A stretch of 64,000 bases of DNA from Planctomycetota bacterium. Lineage in GTDB: Bacteria > Planctomycetota > Phycisphaerae > Phycisphaerales > UBA5793. The position numbers and the translations under genes were made by a program. Positions 32,100 to 42,043 of the stretch are shown here, one piece after another; the stretch's first letter is position 1, and every line of letters starts with the position of its first letter. Location: NCBI GenBank assembly GCA_963205185.1, contig CAUJHZ010000044.1, positions 116,181 through 180,180 of the forward strand, written 5' to 3'. Below the pieces are notes generated by a model that did not search any database, was not told the DNA's origin, and saw nothing but the letters and a program-made list of their open reading frames with translations.

Positions 32100-33401
32100 T
32101 CACTGCCCCAGGCGAACCCAGCGGCGCGCCTTGAGTTCGAAACGAGGCAACTCACCCGCGCCTGCCGCGCGTACGGGCACGCGCAGGTTCCATGCGTCGC
32201 GGATGGCCTGCTCGACGCGCCGGCAAAGCGCGGCGGAGTCGGCGACCTCGGCCGCCGGCTCGATGGTCAGAGTCAGTTCAGTCATTCCCGCACGCTGCCC
32301 GATTTCGGCGCGGTATTCGACCACTTCCGTAAACGGCCCGAGCAACGCATCGAGCGCGCTGGGGTAGAGATTGGTGCCGCGAACGACGACCATGTCATCC
32401 ACGCGGCCGATGATGCCACCGATGAGGCGCATCGTGTGGCGACCGCAGGCGCACGCACCGCCCGTCTCGCACTGGACGATGTCGCCGGTGCGATAGCGCA
32501 GCACGGGAGAATCCTCGCGGCCGAGCGTGGTGATGACGAGTTCACCTGTGGCGCCGTCTTCTGCAGGAAGCGGCTCGCCCGTCGCCGGGTCGATGATTTC
32601 GCAGAGGTAGCGACCCTCATCCACGTGCAGCACGCATGGTCGGCGCGGGCACTCGAACGTGACCGGCCCGACTTCGGTCATCCCGTGGTGATCGAAGACG
32701 CGCGCGGTCGGCCAGAGTTGTTCGATGCGGCTGCGCACGGCCGGGACGCTGCCGCCGGGCTCGCCGGCGACGATGATCAGGCGGACCTTAGCGAGGCTGA
32801 GATCGACGCCCTGCTCCCGAGCCGATTCGCCCAGACGAATGGCGTACGTGGGCGTGCAGAGCAGGACCTTGACCTCGTTGGCGATGATGGCGCGCACGCG
32901 CGTGGCCGTGTTCATCGCCCCTCCCGAAATGCACCGGCACGCCATATCCAGCGCGGCGTCCCACGCCATCCAGAATCCGATGAACGGGCCGAACGAGAAC
33001 GCGAAAAACAGGCAGTCGCCATCATCGACTCCCGCGACACCCAGCAGCGTATGCCAGCCGGCAACAAGCCAGTCCCAGTTGTCTTCGGTATCGAGCCAGC
33101 GCAGCGGATTGCCGGTGGTCGAACTCGTCTGGTGAACGCGCACGTAGTGATTGATTGATGTCGAAAGATTGGTGCCGTAGGGAGGATGCGCTTCCTGGTC
33201 CACGGCCAGATCCGCCTTGGTCAGCAGCGGCAGCCGGGCCGCAAAGGCGTCGAGCGACTCGATGGTTTCATCGACCCCTGCGGCTCGCAGTCGCTGCCGC
33301 CAGAAGGGGTTGTCGTTTTTGACCTTCTCAATAAGGCCGCACAGCAAGTCCAGTTGCTGGTCGCGCAGTGACTCTCGACTGAAGAAGAGACGTTCACCCA
33401 T
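32100..33401 (-). CDS. phenylacetate-CoA ligase (PaaK) family AMP-ligase
   Basis: 433 aa. ANL superfamily adenylating enzyme that activates carboxylic acids, mostly aryl acids, to acyl-AMP and then acyl-CoA or another thioester. The phosphate-binding 'HQTSSTTGNP' is at ~90-99, the 'DHHGMTEVGPVTFE' motif follows near 240, and 'LRYRTGDI' plus 'RVDDMVVVRGTNLYPSALDA' mark the C-terminal hinge domain. A Cys-rich 'CETGGACACGRH' loop may bind zinc, as in some PaaK relatives. It sits 123 bp upstream of the chorismate-lyase-like gene. Confidence 0.92.
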   Translation of the reverse strand: MGERLFFSRESLRDQQLDLLCGLIEKVKNDNPFWRQRLRAAGVDETIESLDAFAARLPLLTKADLAVDQEAHPPYGTNLSTSINHYVRVHQTSSTTGNPLRWLDTEDNWDWLVAGWHTLLGVAGVDDGDCLFFAFSFGPFIGFWMAWDAALDMACRCISGGAMNTATRVRAIIANEVKVLLCTPTYAIRLGESAREQGVDLSLAKVRLIIVAGEPGGSVPAVRSRIEQLWPTARVFDHHGMTEVGPVTFECPRRPCVLHVDEGRYLCEIIDPATGEPLPAEDGATGELVITTLGREDSPVLRYRTGDIVQCETGGACACGRHTMRLIGGIIGRVDDMVVVRGTNLYPSALDALLGPFTEVVEYRAEIGQRAGMTELTLTIEPAAEVADSAALCRRVEQAIRDAWNLRVPVRAAGAGELPRFELKARRWVRLGQ

Positions 33402-33410
33402 GACTGAAAC

Positions 33411-33962
33411 TCAGTGGTCGGCTGACGGGGCTGGCGCGCTTGCCGGTGGAGGGTGCGACACGGCGCCCGGCGGGGGCTTGTAGAGCGTTACGAGCATGCC
33501 GCCCCCGGCCGCCATGAGTATGCCCAGAAAGAATGGCCAGCGGATGGCGCCGACGCCGCCGGCGGGTGGGTGCATCCAGATGGCGACGACCGCATTCACG
33601 ATCGGCGCCCCGGCGAAGATGATCGACATGACCACTGCCGGATTCCCTTTGGCGCCGAATGCCAGCAGCACGCAGAAGGCGCCCACGGCGCCGACGACGC
33701 CCGCGAGCAGTGACCACATGATCCCTTTGGCCGGCATGGACCAGCTCGAGCCTGCGGCGAGCAGCATCCCCGCAGGCGCGAGCACCGCGATGAGAAAGTA
33801 CGCGATGCCAACCCACAGGAACGCCTTGTAGCGGCCGTTGGATGCGTCGGCCATGTTCAACTGACCGCTGTGCAGGAAGATGCCGTACACGCCCCAGCAC
33901 GCCACCGTCATCAGCGCAAAGGTGATCCACGCAGAGCCGGGCGAAGACGTCGTTTCGGGCAT
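33411..33962 (-). CDS. small multi-pass membrane protein (DMT/EamA-like)
   Basis: 183 aa with about five TM helices (~12-30, 47-67, 78-98, 106-125, 141-160) and a Pro-rich C-terminal tail. Helix composition and 'GAVGAFCVLLAFGAKGNPAV' resemble one half of a drug/metabolite (EamA) transporter, but I cannot confirm the family. It is packed between thioesterase and ligase genes (gaps 2 and 9 bp), which suggests export or retention of the pathway product. Confidence 0.6.
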   Translation of the reverse strand: MPETTSSPGSAWITFALMTVACWGVYGIFLHSGQLNMADASNGRYKAFLWVGIAYFLIAVLAPAGMLLAAGSSWSMPAKGIMWSLLAGVVGAVGAFCVLLAFGAKGNPAVVMSIIFAGAPIVNAVVAIWMHPPAGGVGAIRWPFFLGILMAAGGGMLVTLYKPPPGAVSHPPPASAPAPSADH

Positions 33963-33964
33963 GT

Positions 33965-34450
33965 TCAGAATCCTTCCTGGCCGACGAGTTCGGCCGGCGC
34001 GGCGTCGATCAGGCGCACAAAGGCCTCGGGCATGCTGGCGGCGCGCATTCGGCCGTCGGGCGTGTGATTTGTCGCGTAGAGCGCGGTGACTACGCCGCGC
34101 GCGGTGACGGGCATGCCCTCGAGCGTGCCGTCCGTATTCACCTTGCGAAAGACAAAGCCGTAGGTGATCGCCTTGTCGGTCTTGCGCAGGACGAGCAGGT
34201 GCACTTCGACCGTGTCCTGAAAGCGAACGGGCGCGAAATAGCGGCAGGACACTTCGACGCGCGGCCAGCCGGCCATGCGGTGGCCATCCTGTTCGTGGAC
34301 GGTTTCACCCAGCGAACGGATGAACGCGTGTTCGACCGCCTCCATGAAGCGGAAGTAGTTGGCGAAGTGCATGATGCCGGCAGTGTCGGTGTCTGCAAAT
34401 TCGACCAGTCGCCGGGCTCGGAACTCGTAGTGCATCGTCGTCGGTCCCAC
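33965..34450 (-). CDS. hot-dog thioesterase (4-hydroxybenzoyl-CoA thioesterase/YbgC type)
   Basis: 161 aa from GTG 34450, immediately after the glycosyltransferase stop; ATG at 34435 is an alternative. The active-site region 'EFADTDTAGIMHFANYFRFME' is the YbgC/4HBT signature with the catalytic Asp, and 'FQDTVEVHLLVLRKTDKAI' completes the hot-dog strands. It likely hydrolyses an (aryl)acyl-CoA or acyl-thioester, giving release or proofreading in the pathway. Cytoplasmic. Confidence 0.9.
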   Translation of the reverse strand: MGPTTMHYEFRARRLVEFADTDTAGIMHFANYFRFMEAVEHAFIRSLGETVHEQDGHRMAGWPRVEVSCRYFAPVRFQDTVEVHLLVLRKTDKAITYGFVFRKVNTDGTLEGMPVTARGVVTALYATNHTPDGRMRAASMPEAFVRLIDAAPAELVGQEGF

Positions 34451-35779
34451 TCAGGCGGGAAGAGGATCGGCAGCCGCTGCGGCCGGTGCTGAAGTGAGCA
34501 TGATACACATCTGCTCGACCTCGCGGGCCATGCGGTCGGCAGTGAATCGGTCGCGGACGCTGGCGCAACCCGCGGCTCCCAGGGCGCGTGCACGGTCGGG
34601 ATCACTCAGCAGCAGGGCGATCGCCTCTGCGAGGGACGGCGCATCGTCGGGTGCGCACAGCACGCCGCCTCCGGTCGCTTCGAGCAGTTCAGGAAAGGAA
34701 GCATGCTTCGGCTGCACGACGGGCACGCCGCATGCGAGTGCTTCGAGCACATACAGACCGAACGATTCGCCGTAAGTGGCGGGCACCGAGAGCACATCGA
34801 GGCTGCTGAGGAGATCGATCTTGGCCGGGCGCTCGATGTTGGGAAGGATCTCGACGTCGTCCAGCACGGCGGCGGCCCGCAGTTTCTGCCGCTGTTGCTG
34901 CACGAACGGCCGATCGCCCTTGAGCATGGCGCCCGCCACGCGGAGCCGCGCGCCGGCGAACTCCGGCTGCTTCTTGAGCAGGATGAACGCATCGCACAGC
35001 GTGTGCAGGCCCTTATCTGCACAGAGGCGCGCGAGATAGCCGATGGTCGGCCGCCGATCGCGAGGGCTGGAGTCGGGCCGGGGTAGATCCTCGAGTTCGA
35101 TGCCGTTGTGGATCACCTGCACGCGGTCGGGGCGCAGCGCGAGGCGATCGGTCATCAGATCGCCGTAGTAGCGGCTCACGGCGATGAAGCGGCGCACGCC
35201 CTGCACCTGGTCGCGCACGAGCCGCCACGCCTGGGCTCGGTGGGAGAGGGGCAGTGAATCGAGAAACGGCGCTTCGCCCTGCAAGGTGCAGACAATGGGG
35301 CAACGCACCTGCTCTGTCAGCGGCTCGACGAGTCCGCACAACATCGCATTGGACAGCAGGATGACATCGGGCTGCGGCTCGGCGCGGAGCCAGCTGATGA
35401 GATGATCGACTTCCGCGGCCTGGCGGCCGCGCCGGCCGCGCAGGGTGGAAAGGGTGAGATCACCCAGTTCGGCCGCGCCTGTCATGTCGCTTCGCCTCGA
35501 TGCCCAGCGCAGCAGGCGCGGCGAATCGAGCCAGCCGAGCATCCAGTGCGGAAGGCGCGCGACGATCGGGGCTTTCTGATGCAGGTACATGTTGATGCCG
35601 CCGAGGAAGATCGGCTTGTTCTCTTCCGGCTCGTGCTCTTCGAGCATGAACGGCAGATAGAGCGGCACCATCTGCACGTCGTGGCCGCGCCGCCGCAGCG
35701 CGTGACCCAGCGTGTTGTCCCGCAGGCAACTGCCGCAGTAGAAGCTCCCCGTGCCCGGAATCAACTGGACGATTCGCAT
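34451..35779 (-). CDS. GT4 family glycosyltransferase
   Basis: 442 aa. GT-B fold. The N-terminal domain opens 'MRIVQLIPGTGSFYCGSCLR', and the C-terminal domain has 'PTIGYLARLCADKGLHTL' and the EX7E nucleotide-sugar motif in 'ESFGLYVLEALACGVPVV'. It transfers a sugar from a nucleotide donor, with acceptor unknown. The tight spacing to the thioesterase (0 bp) and radical SAM gene (14 bp) suggests glycosylation of the pathway product. An Ala-rich tail ends the protein. Confidence 0.92.
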   Translation of the reverse strand: MRIVQLIPGTGSFYCGSCLRDNTLGHALRRRGHDVQMVPLYLPFMLEEHEPEENKPIFLGGINMYLHQKAPIVARLPHWMLGWLDSPRLLRWASRRSDMTGAAELGDLTLSTLRGRRGRQAAEVDHLISWLRAEPQPDVILLSNAMLCGLVEPLTEQVRCPIVCTLQGEAPFLDSLPLSHRAQAWRLVRDQVQGVRRFIAVSRYYGDLMTDRLALRPDRVQVIHNGIELEDLPRPDSSPRDRRPTIGYLARLCADKGLHTLCDAFILLKKQPEFAGARLRVAGAMLKGDRPFVQQQRQKLRAAAVLDDVEILPNIERPAKIDLLSSLDVLSVPATYGESFGLYVLEALACGVPVVQPKHASFPELLEATGGGVLCAPDDAPSLAEAIALLLSDPDRARALGAAGCASVRDRFTADRMAREVEQMCIMLTSAPAAAAADPLPA

Positions 35780-35793
35780 CGCGGCGGCTGCCT

Positions 35794-37137
35794 CTACGCG
35801 TATCGCGCATCCCGGTGGCGATCGAGGAAGAAGTCGTGCAGCAGGCGATCAATCTGCAGCAGGCCGTCGCGGCTGGTGATGATGGAGCCGTCTTCGATGG
35901 ACATGTGTCCACTGCTGATGTGCTTGCCCAGCGGCTGGCGGAAGCGGTCGATCACGCTCACGCCGAATTTGTCTTTGAAGTACTGATCATGGACGCGGCC
36001 GAGTTTCATCTGCAGGACGAATTCGCGGATGAGCCGCTCTTCGGGCGTCATGACCAGGGCGCGGTGGACGGGTAGTTCGCCGGCTTCGACGCGCTCGACG
36101 TAAGGCTCGAATCGATGTTCGTTCTGGAAGTGGATCCCGCCGAGATGCGAGAACGAGGAGACGCCCAGGCCGAGCATGTCCGCACCGGTCCACAGCGCAT
36201 CGCGGTAGAGGAACCGAACGCTGGCATTGCGCACGGCGGTGTAGGCGCTGCCGATGTGGTAGCCTTCCTCTTCGAGCCGCGCGAACGCTTCGTGCACCCA
36301 GCGGCGTTTGGTGCGCCAGTCGGCAACAGGGGCGACCTGCTGCCCGCCGTCTTTCATCCGCTGATAGATCGTCGTGTTATAGGGGATCTCCATCTGGTAG
36401 ATGGTGACGCTCTCGGGCTTCATCGCGATCGTCTTCTCGATGCACGACTCCCAGTTCGCCTGTGTTTCGCCGACCATCCCGGCAATGAGATCGATGTTGA
36501 TCTGCTCGAATCCGACTTCGCGGGCGTAGTTGTACGCCCGGTCGATTTCGACGGCCCGGTGGGCGCGATTGTTGATCTCGAGGATCTCGGGATCGAAGTT
36601 CTCCACACCCAGACTCAGGCGGGTAACGCCCATCTCGCGCAAGGCTTTGATCTTGTTTTCCTGCAGCGTTCCCGGCTCGCATTCGAACGCGATCTCCTCA
36701 GCACCATCCCACGGGAAGCAGCGCTGCAGGCCGCGGAAGAGGTATTCGAGCTGCTGCGCTGAGAGGTACGACGGCGTACCCCCGCCGAAGTAAACGAAGC
36801 GCGGCGAGCGCCCGGCGAGATACGCCCGCTCAGCGTACCGGCCCGCTTCGGCGATCACGGCGTCGAGATAGCGATGGATCTCGCGCGAGTTCTTATCCGT
36901 GTACACCTTGAAGTAGCAGAAGTCGCAGCGCTTGCGGCAGAAGGGGATGTGCACGTAGAGCCCGAGCGGCACATCCTGCCGGGCTGGAGCTTCCAGCAGT
37001 TGGTGCACTCGATCGTTGTGCTGCGGCGACCAGAACGAAAACGGCGGGTAGTTCGCCACGAAGTAGTTGCCGGCCGTGGTCTGCTCGGTCTTGCCTTCAT
37101 CGAGAATCGGCAGATTGTGTGAACTCTGTTCGGTCAT
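35794..37137 (-). CDS. HemN/HemW-like radical SAM protein
   Basis: 447 aa from ATG 37137; an upstream in-frame ATG (37191) would overlap the preceding gene. The 4Fe-4S/SAM motif is C67-x3-C71-x2-C74 ('PFCRKRCDFCYF'), with 'VYFGGGTPSYLSAQQLEYLF' and 'LSLGVENFDPEILEINNRAH' as in coproporphyrinogen oxidase-like enzymes. The C-terminal HemN domain is present. Related proteins are haem chaperones, dehydrogenases or methyltransferase-like enzymes; nothing here indicates haem work. Its place inside the aryl-acid operon suggests tailoring chemistry, but the reaction is unknown. Confidence 0.9.
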   Translation of the reverse strand: MTEQSSHNLPILDEGKTEQTTAGNYFVANYPPFSFWSPQHNDRVHQLLEAPARQDVPLGLYVHIPFCRKRCDFCYFKVYTDKNSREIHRYLDAVIAEAGRYAERAYLAGRSPRFVYFGGGTPSYLSAQQLEYLFRGLQRCFPWDGAEEIAFECEPGTLQENKIKALREMGVTRLSLGVENFDPEILEINNRAHRAVEIDRAYNYAREVGFEQINIDLIAGMVGETQANWESCIEKTIAMKPESVTIYQMEIPYNTTIYQRMKDGGQQVAPVADWRTKRRWVHEAFARLEEEGYHIGSAYTAVRNASVRFLYRDALWTGADMLGLGVSSFSHLGGIHFQNEHRFEPYVERVEAGELPVHRALVMTPEERLIREFVLQMKLGRVHDQYFKDKFGVSVIDRFRQPLGKHISSGHMSIEDGSIITSRDGLLQIDRLLHDFFLDRHRDARYA

Positions 37138-37147
37138 GCTCTGTTCA

Positions 37148-38368
37148 TCAGGGCTCGGATGCGGGTCCAAAAGCGTAGAGACCGCCGTCATTGCAGCCGA
37201 TCAGCACGAGGCCATCGACCACGGCGGGCGAAGAGATGATCGACTTCCCCAAGTCATACGACCACAACTCGTGTCCCGTTGCAGAATCGAGGATAAACAG
37301 GCGCCCGTCACCCGATCCGATGACCACTTTTCCATCGCAGAGCACCGGCGAAGAGTCCACCTGGCGATTGGTGGGGAATGTCCAGATCGCTTCTCCCGAT
37401 TCTCGATTGACGCAGTGCACCTGCTTGTCGCGGCCGCCGAAGATGACGCGGTCTTCGCCGATGGCCGGCGCGGAAAAGAATGGGTAGCGCGGGCTGGTGT
37501 ACGTCCACTTCGTCTCACCGCCATCGAGGTCGATGCAGACGAATGCGTTGCCGTAATGCCCGAAGTACACGCGGCCATTGGCGATCGCGACCGAGCCGGC
37601 CACGTAGCACTCTTCTCCGAGCGGCACGCGCTTGAGCATCGTGCCGTCCACGGCGCTGACCACGTGTAGAAACGAGTCGCACCCGCCGAAGACGATTCGG
37701 CCGGCATCCACCGCCGGCGTGCCGTTCACGTAGTTGTCTGTTTCGTACGTCCAGACCTTGGCGCCGTCCGCGGCGTTGAGGCAGTACAGTTTGTTGTCGT
37801 AGCAGCCGAAGATGATCCGCTTGATGCCTCCTGCCTCGATCCAGTTGGCGCCGCCGAGAATCTTGTCATCGCCTTCGAAGCGCCATCTCTCCTTGCCCGT
37901 TACGGCGTCGACGGCATACATGCGAAAGTCCGACGAACCGACGTAGACCACGCCGTCAAGGATCATCGGCGGCGCTTCGATCGTGTCCTCGGAGGCGAAC
38001 TTCCAGGCGAGTTCGCCGGTCTTGAGATCGACGGCGTAGAGATTGCCATCATCCGAGCCGACGTAGATCCGGCCGTCGCGGACCACCGGCGAGGATGTGA
38101 TTGCTTCCTCGGCTTTGAAAGTCCATGTGAGTTCAAGCGGAGTGGAGAGCGAGCCATCCGCCACTCCCGTCTGCGCGCGATTGCCGCGGAACATGGGCCA
38201 GTCGGCTGCAGGAGGTGGTGGAGCCGGGGCCGGCGCCGGCTCGGGAGCGCGAGCCGGTTGCTGCTGACGATCGCAGGCGAAGATACTGGCAAGCAAAGCC
38301 AGGCTCGCGGCGGCGCATCGGATTCTTTTCTCCCGAATGGGCATCGCCAGAACTGTAGGGATGTTCAT
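37148..38368 (-). CDS. PQQ-like beta-propeller lipoprotein
   Basis: 406 aa; starts directly at the base before the iron-ADH stop (no gap). Signal sequence with a candidate lipidated Cys32 ('LALLASIFAC') and a Pro/Ala-rich linker precede a regular propeller: 'DWPMFRGNRAQTGVADGSLS', 'LYAVDLKTGELAWKF', 'MYAVDAVTGKERWRF', 'LYCLNAADGAKVWTYE', 'HCVNRESGEAIWTFP', 'LFILDSATGHELWSYD'. Seven or eight blades fit. It is the only propeller embedded among the cytoplasmic enzymes and may act on, or hold, the secreted product. Confidence 0.92.
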   Translation of the reverse strand: MNIPTVLAMPIREKRIRCAAASLALLASIFACDRQQQPARAPEPAPAPAPPPPAADWPMFRGNRAQTGVADGSLSTPLELTWTFKAEEAITSSPVVRDGRIYVGSDDGNLYAVDLKTGELAWKFASEDTIEAPPMILDGVVYVGSSDFRMYAVDAVTGKERWRFEGDDKILGGANWIEAGGIKRIIFGCYDNKLYCLNAADGAKVWTYETDNYVNGTPAVDAGRIVFGGCDSFLHVVSAVDGTMLKRVPLGEECYVAGSVAIANGRVYFGHYGNAFVCIDLDGGETKWTYTSPRYPFFSAPAIGEDRVIFGGRDKQVHCVNRESGEAIWTFPTNRQVDSSPVLCDGKVVIGSGDGRLFILDSATGHELWSYDLGKSIISSPAVVDGLVLIGCNDGGLYAFGPASEP

Positions 38369-39523
38369 CTACCGATACGCCTGTTGATACAAGTGGAGCA
38401 GATCGCCCGCGGCTACCCGTCGAGGGTTGAAGCGAGCAGTCCACTGGGCTGCGGCTTCCCCGGCGAGCGTGGGCAGCGCTTCGCGCGGCACACCGAGCGC
38501 ATCGAGTGAGCCCGGCAGCCCGCCGGCGCGCAGCCAGCGCCGCACCGCCGCGGCGAGGCCCGAGGCGCCCTCCGCCACGCCGCCGGCGCGCGCCAGGCCG
38601 CAATAGTGCTCGGCCGCGCCGGAATCGCCCGCGTTGAATTCAACCACGTGCGGCAGCATGAGCCCGACCGCCACGCCGTGCACGACGTCGAAGTGGGCGG
38701 TGAGCGGATTCGCCATGGAGTGGGCAATGCCGAGCATGCTCTTTTCGATCGAAATACCCGCCATGCTCGCGGCGAGCAGCATCTGGCCCTGGGCATCGAC
38801 GTCGCCAGCGTCGATGAGCACACGCTCGAAGTTTCGTGCACTTCGAGCAAACGATGCGTTTGCGAAAGCGCGCGACTCATCAGTCGCATTCGTTGCAACG
38901 CAGGATTCGACGGCGTGGGCAATCGCGTCAATACCGCTGGCGGCAATCACCGATCGCGGCTGAGTCGTGGCCAGACGGGGATCGAGGATCGCGGCGCGCG
39001 GTGCGGCGGACGCGTCGCCGCACGCCATCTTCATGTGCGTCTGCTCGTCGGCAATGAGCGCGAAGGACTGGACTTCACTTCCCGTCCCGGCGGTGGTCGG
39101 GATTGCGATGAGCGGCAGCAGGGGCGTGGCCACTTTCCCGTGGCCCCTGTAATCGCTGATTGAGCCGCCGTTGGTCAGAAGGAAGTTACACCCCTTGGCG
39201 GCGTCGATCGCGCTGCCGCCGCCGAGCGCGACGAAGAAGTCGATGGGGTGCCGGCGGGCAATCTCCAGGCACGCCTCGACATCGCGCGTCGTGGGGTTCG
39301 GTCGCACGGCGTCGAATACGGCGACCTCCAGCCCCGCGGCGCGAAGCAGGTCGATGGCCTGCCCCGCGTGCCCCGCCTTGACCAGCCCGGGGTCGGTGAC
39401 GAAAAGCACATGCGAGCCGCCGAACTTACGCACGAGAGGGCCGAGATGTTTGACTTCGCCGGCGCCGAAGACGATGCGCGTTGAAGTTGCCGTTTCGAAC
39501 TGCGGGTCCGGTGGTTCCGTCAT
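38369..39523 (-). CDS. iron-containing alcohol dehydrogenase
   Basis: 384 aa from ATG 39523. Group III Fe-ADH: the NAD-binding 'FFVALGGGSAIDAAKG', 'IPTTAGTGSEVQSFALI', and the metal-site segments 'GIDAIAHAVESCVA' and 'GIAHSMANPLTAHFDVVHG', which supply Asp and His ligands. The family interconverts aldehydes/ketones and alcohols with NAD(H). It is 19 bp downstream of an ALDH-like reductase, which suggests reduction of the aldehyde that enzyme produces. Confidence 0.95.
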   Translation of the reverse strand: MTEPPDPQFETATSTRIVFGAGEVKHLGPLVRKFGGSHVLFVTDPGLVKAGHAGQAIDLLRAAGLEVAVFDAVRPNPTTRDVEACLEIARRHPIDFFVALGGGSAIDAAKGCNFLLTNGGSISDYRGHGKVATPLLPLIAIPTTAGTGSEVQSFALIADEQTHMKMACGDASAAPRAAILDPRLATTQPRSVIAASGIDAIAHAVESCVATNATDESRAFANASFARSARNFERVLIDAGDVDAQGQMLLAASMAGISIEKSMLGIAHSMANPLTAHFDVVHGVAVGLMLPHVVEFNAGDSGAAEHYCGLARAGGVAEGASGLAAAVRRWLRAGGLPGSLDALGVPREALPTLAGEAAAQWTARFNPRRVAAGDLLHLYQQAYR

Positions 39524-39542
39524 CGCTGCCGCACTCTTGGAT

Positions 39543-40963
39543 TCACTCCACCTGCAGCGCGCGTTCGCGGTACAGGAAACTGATGATGTTGCCTTCGTGC
39601 GGCTGAAGCCAGTTGAGCCGGGTGGTGGGCACGGCGCCGAGGTTGAGCCGGTCGATGTTGGTTGCATCCACGGCAGCGCGGCGGAAGTTCTCATCTTCGC
39701 TGATGACCGTCCCGACCAGGGTGTCGCCGATGGCCGCCAGCATCTCGCTCTGCGGGCACTCGACCACGCTGGCAAACGGGAACATGTACTCCGTATTGGC
39801 CAGCGCACGCCGGGGTGAATCGCAGTGGATGATCGTCGGGCGCAGATAGGCGCAGCGCTGCTCGCGCACGAGTCGGTCGCCGCCGCGATGCCGGGCCGTC
39901 ACATCTTCGACGCCGCTCTCCTGAAGGCCCTGCTCGATCATGGCGTTGATGCCTTCGGCCTGGGCGATGATCGTGAACGCAGCGAGGGGCGCGTTTGGAT
40001 CGGTGGGCGGCAGGGGGGTGACGGGGCCGAGGCGCTGCGCCAGCGCCTCGGCGATGTCGCGCGAATGACGCGACACCCAGATGCCTGAGCAGTTGATGCA
40101 GCCTCGTCCGCCGTTGAGCAGGATGCTGTCGACCATGAGATCGAGGTATTGCTCCCACTGATCGACGCAGTCATCGCCGATGATGATCTTGCTGAAGCCC
40201 GGGCCGTGCACCTGCACTGCCGGATTGCCGCGATACTGCTCGACGGTCGCCTTGCTGCCGAAGATCATGGTGCGCTGCACGTGGTTGACGACGGCCATGC
40301 CGACCTCAGCGCCGCCTGGATAGAGCCCAATTGACTCGCGCGGCAGCCCGGCTTCGAAGAACGCCTGGGCCATGCGGAACGGCGTCCACGGCTCGAGGGG
40401 GCCCGGCTTGAGCACGAGACCGATCTGCAACGCCGGCACCGGCAGCCAGAGGCCGTGCGTGCCCGGCGAATTCGAGGGCAGCACCATGCCCAGCACCGGC
40501 GAATTGGCCTGCAGGCTGCGCATAACGTCTGCCTCGATGCCGTAGCCTCGCGTCATGATCGAGCGGTCGAGGCCGCGCGTCAGCGAATTGAGGATGGCAT
40601 CGAGGTTGGTGAGCACGTGGTGCAGCTTGCTCATGTTGAAGCGGCACATGTGCTCGGGCAGGCCGGTGGTGGCGCTCTGGCAGCGCACGAAGTCGTCCGG
40701 CGATTGCGTGCCGCTGCCCATCGGGAGATTCGCGGTGGTGAAGAGATCAGCCGCCTTGCTGAGAATGCGGCACAAGTGCTCGCAGGGGATCGAGCGCAGG
40801 GCTTGGCGCGCCCGCCCCGCCTGGCGCATGTCGCGCGAGATCAGTCCCGGGTTCGCCTGGGAGACCTGGCACAGCTCTTCACCCGTCGCAAAATGCACGA
40901 CGGTATCGACGTCAAGGCTCTCGTAGGGCTCGCCCCAACGCAGGATGGGGAAGTGCGGCAGAG

Positions 40964-40967
<4 letters not shown>
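39543..40967 (-). CDS. ALDH-superfamily acyl reductase (LuxC-like)
   Basis: 474 aa from TTG at 40967-40965, supported by GGAAGG 6 nt upstream and by a TTGA overlap with the preceding stop; no ATG is near in frame. Features of the ALDH fold: 'VLPSNSPGTHGLWLPVPAL' (Asn166), 'GLVLKPGPLEPWTP' (Lys187), 'TMIFGSKATVEQYRG', and catalytic Cys290 in 'LLNGGRGCINCSG'. The acyl-reductase reading rests on pairing with an upstream LuxE/PaaK-like ligase, analogous to the LuxC-LuxE fatty-acid reductase. An ordinary aldehyde dehydrogenase cannot be excluded. Confidence 0.85.
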
Positions 40968-42039
<1,072 letters not shown>

Positions 42040-42043
<4 letters not shown>

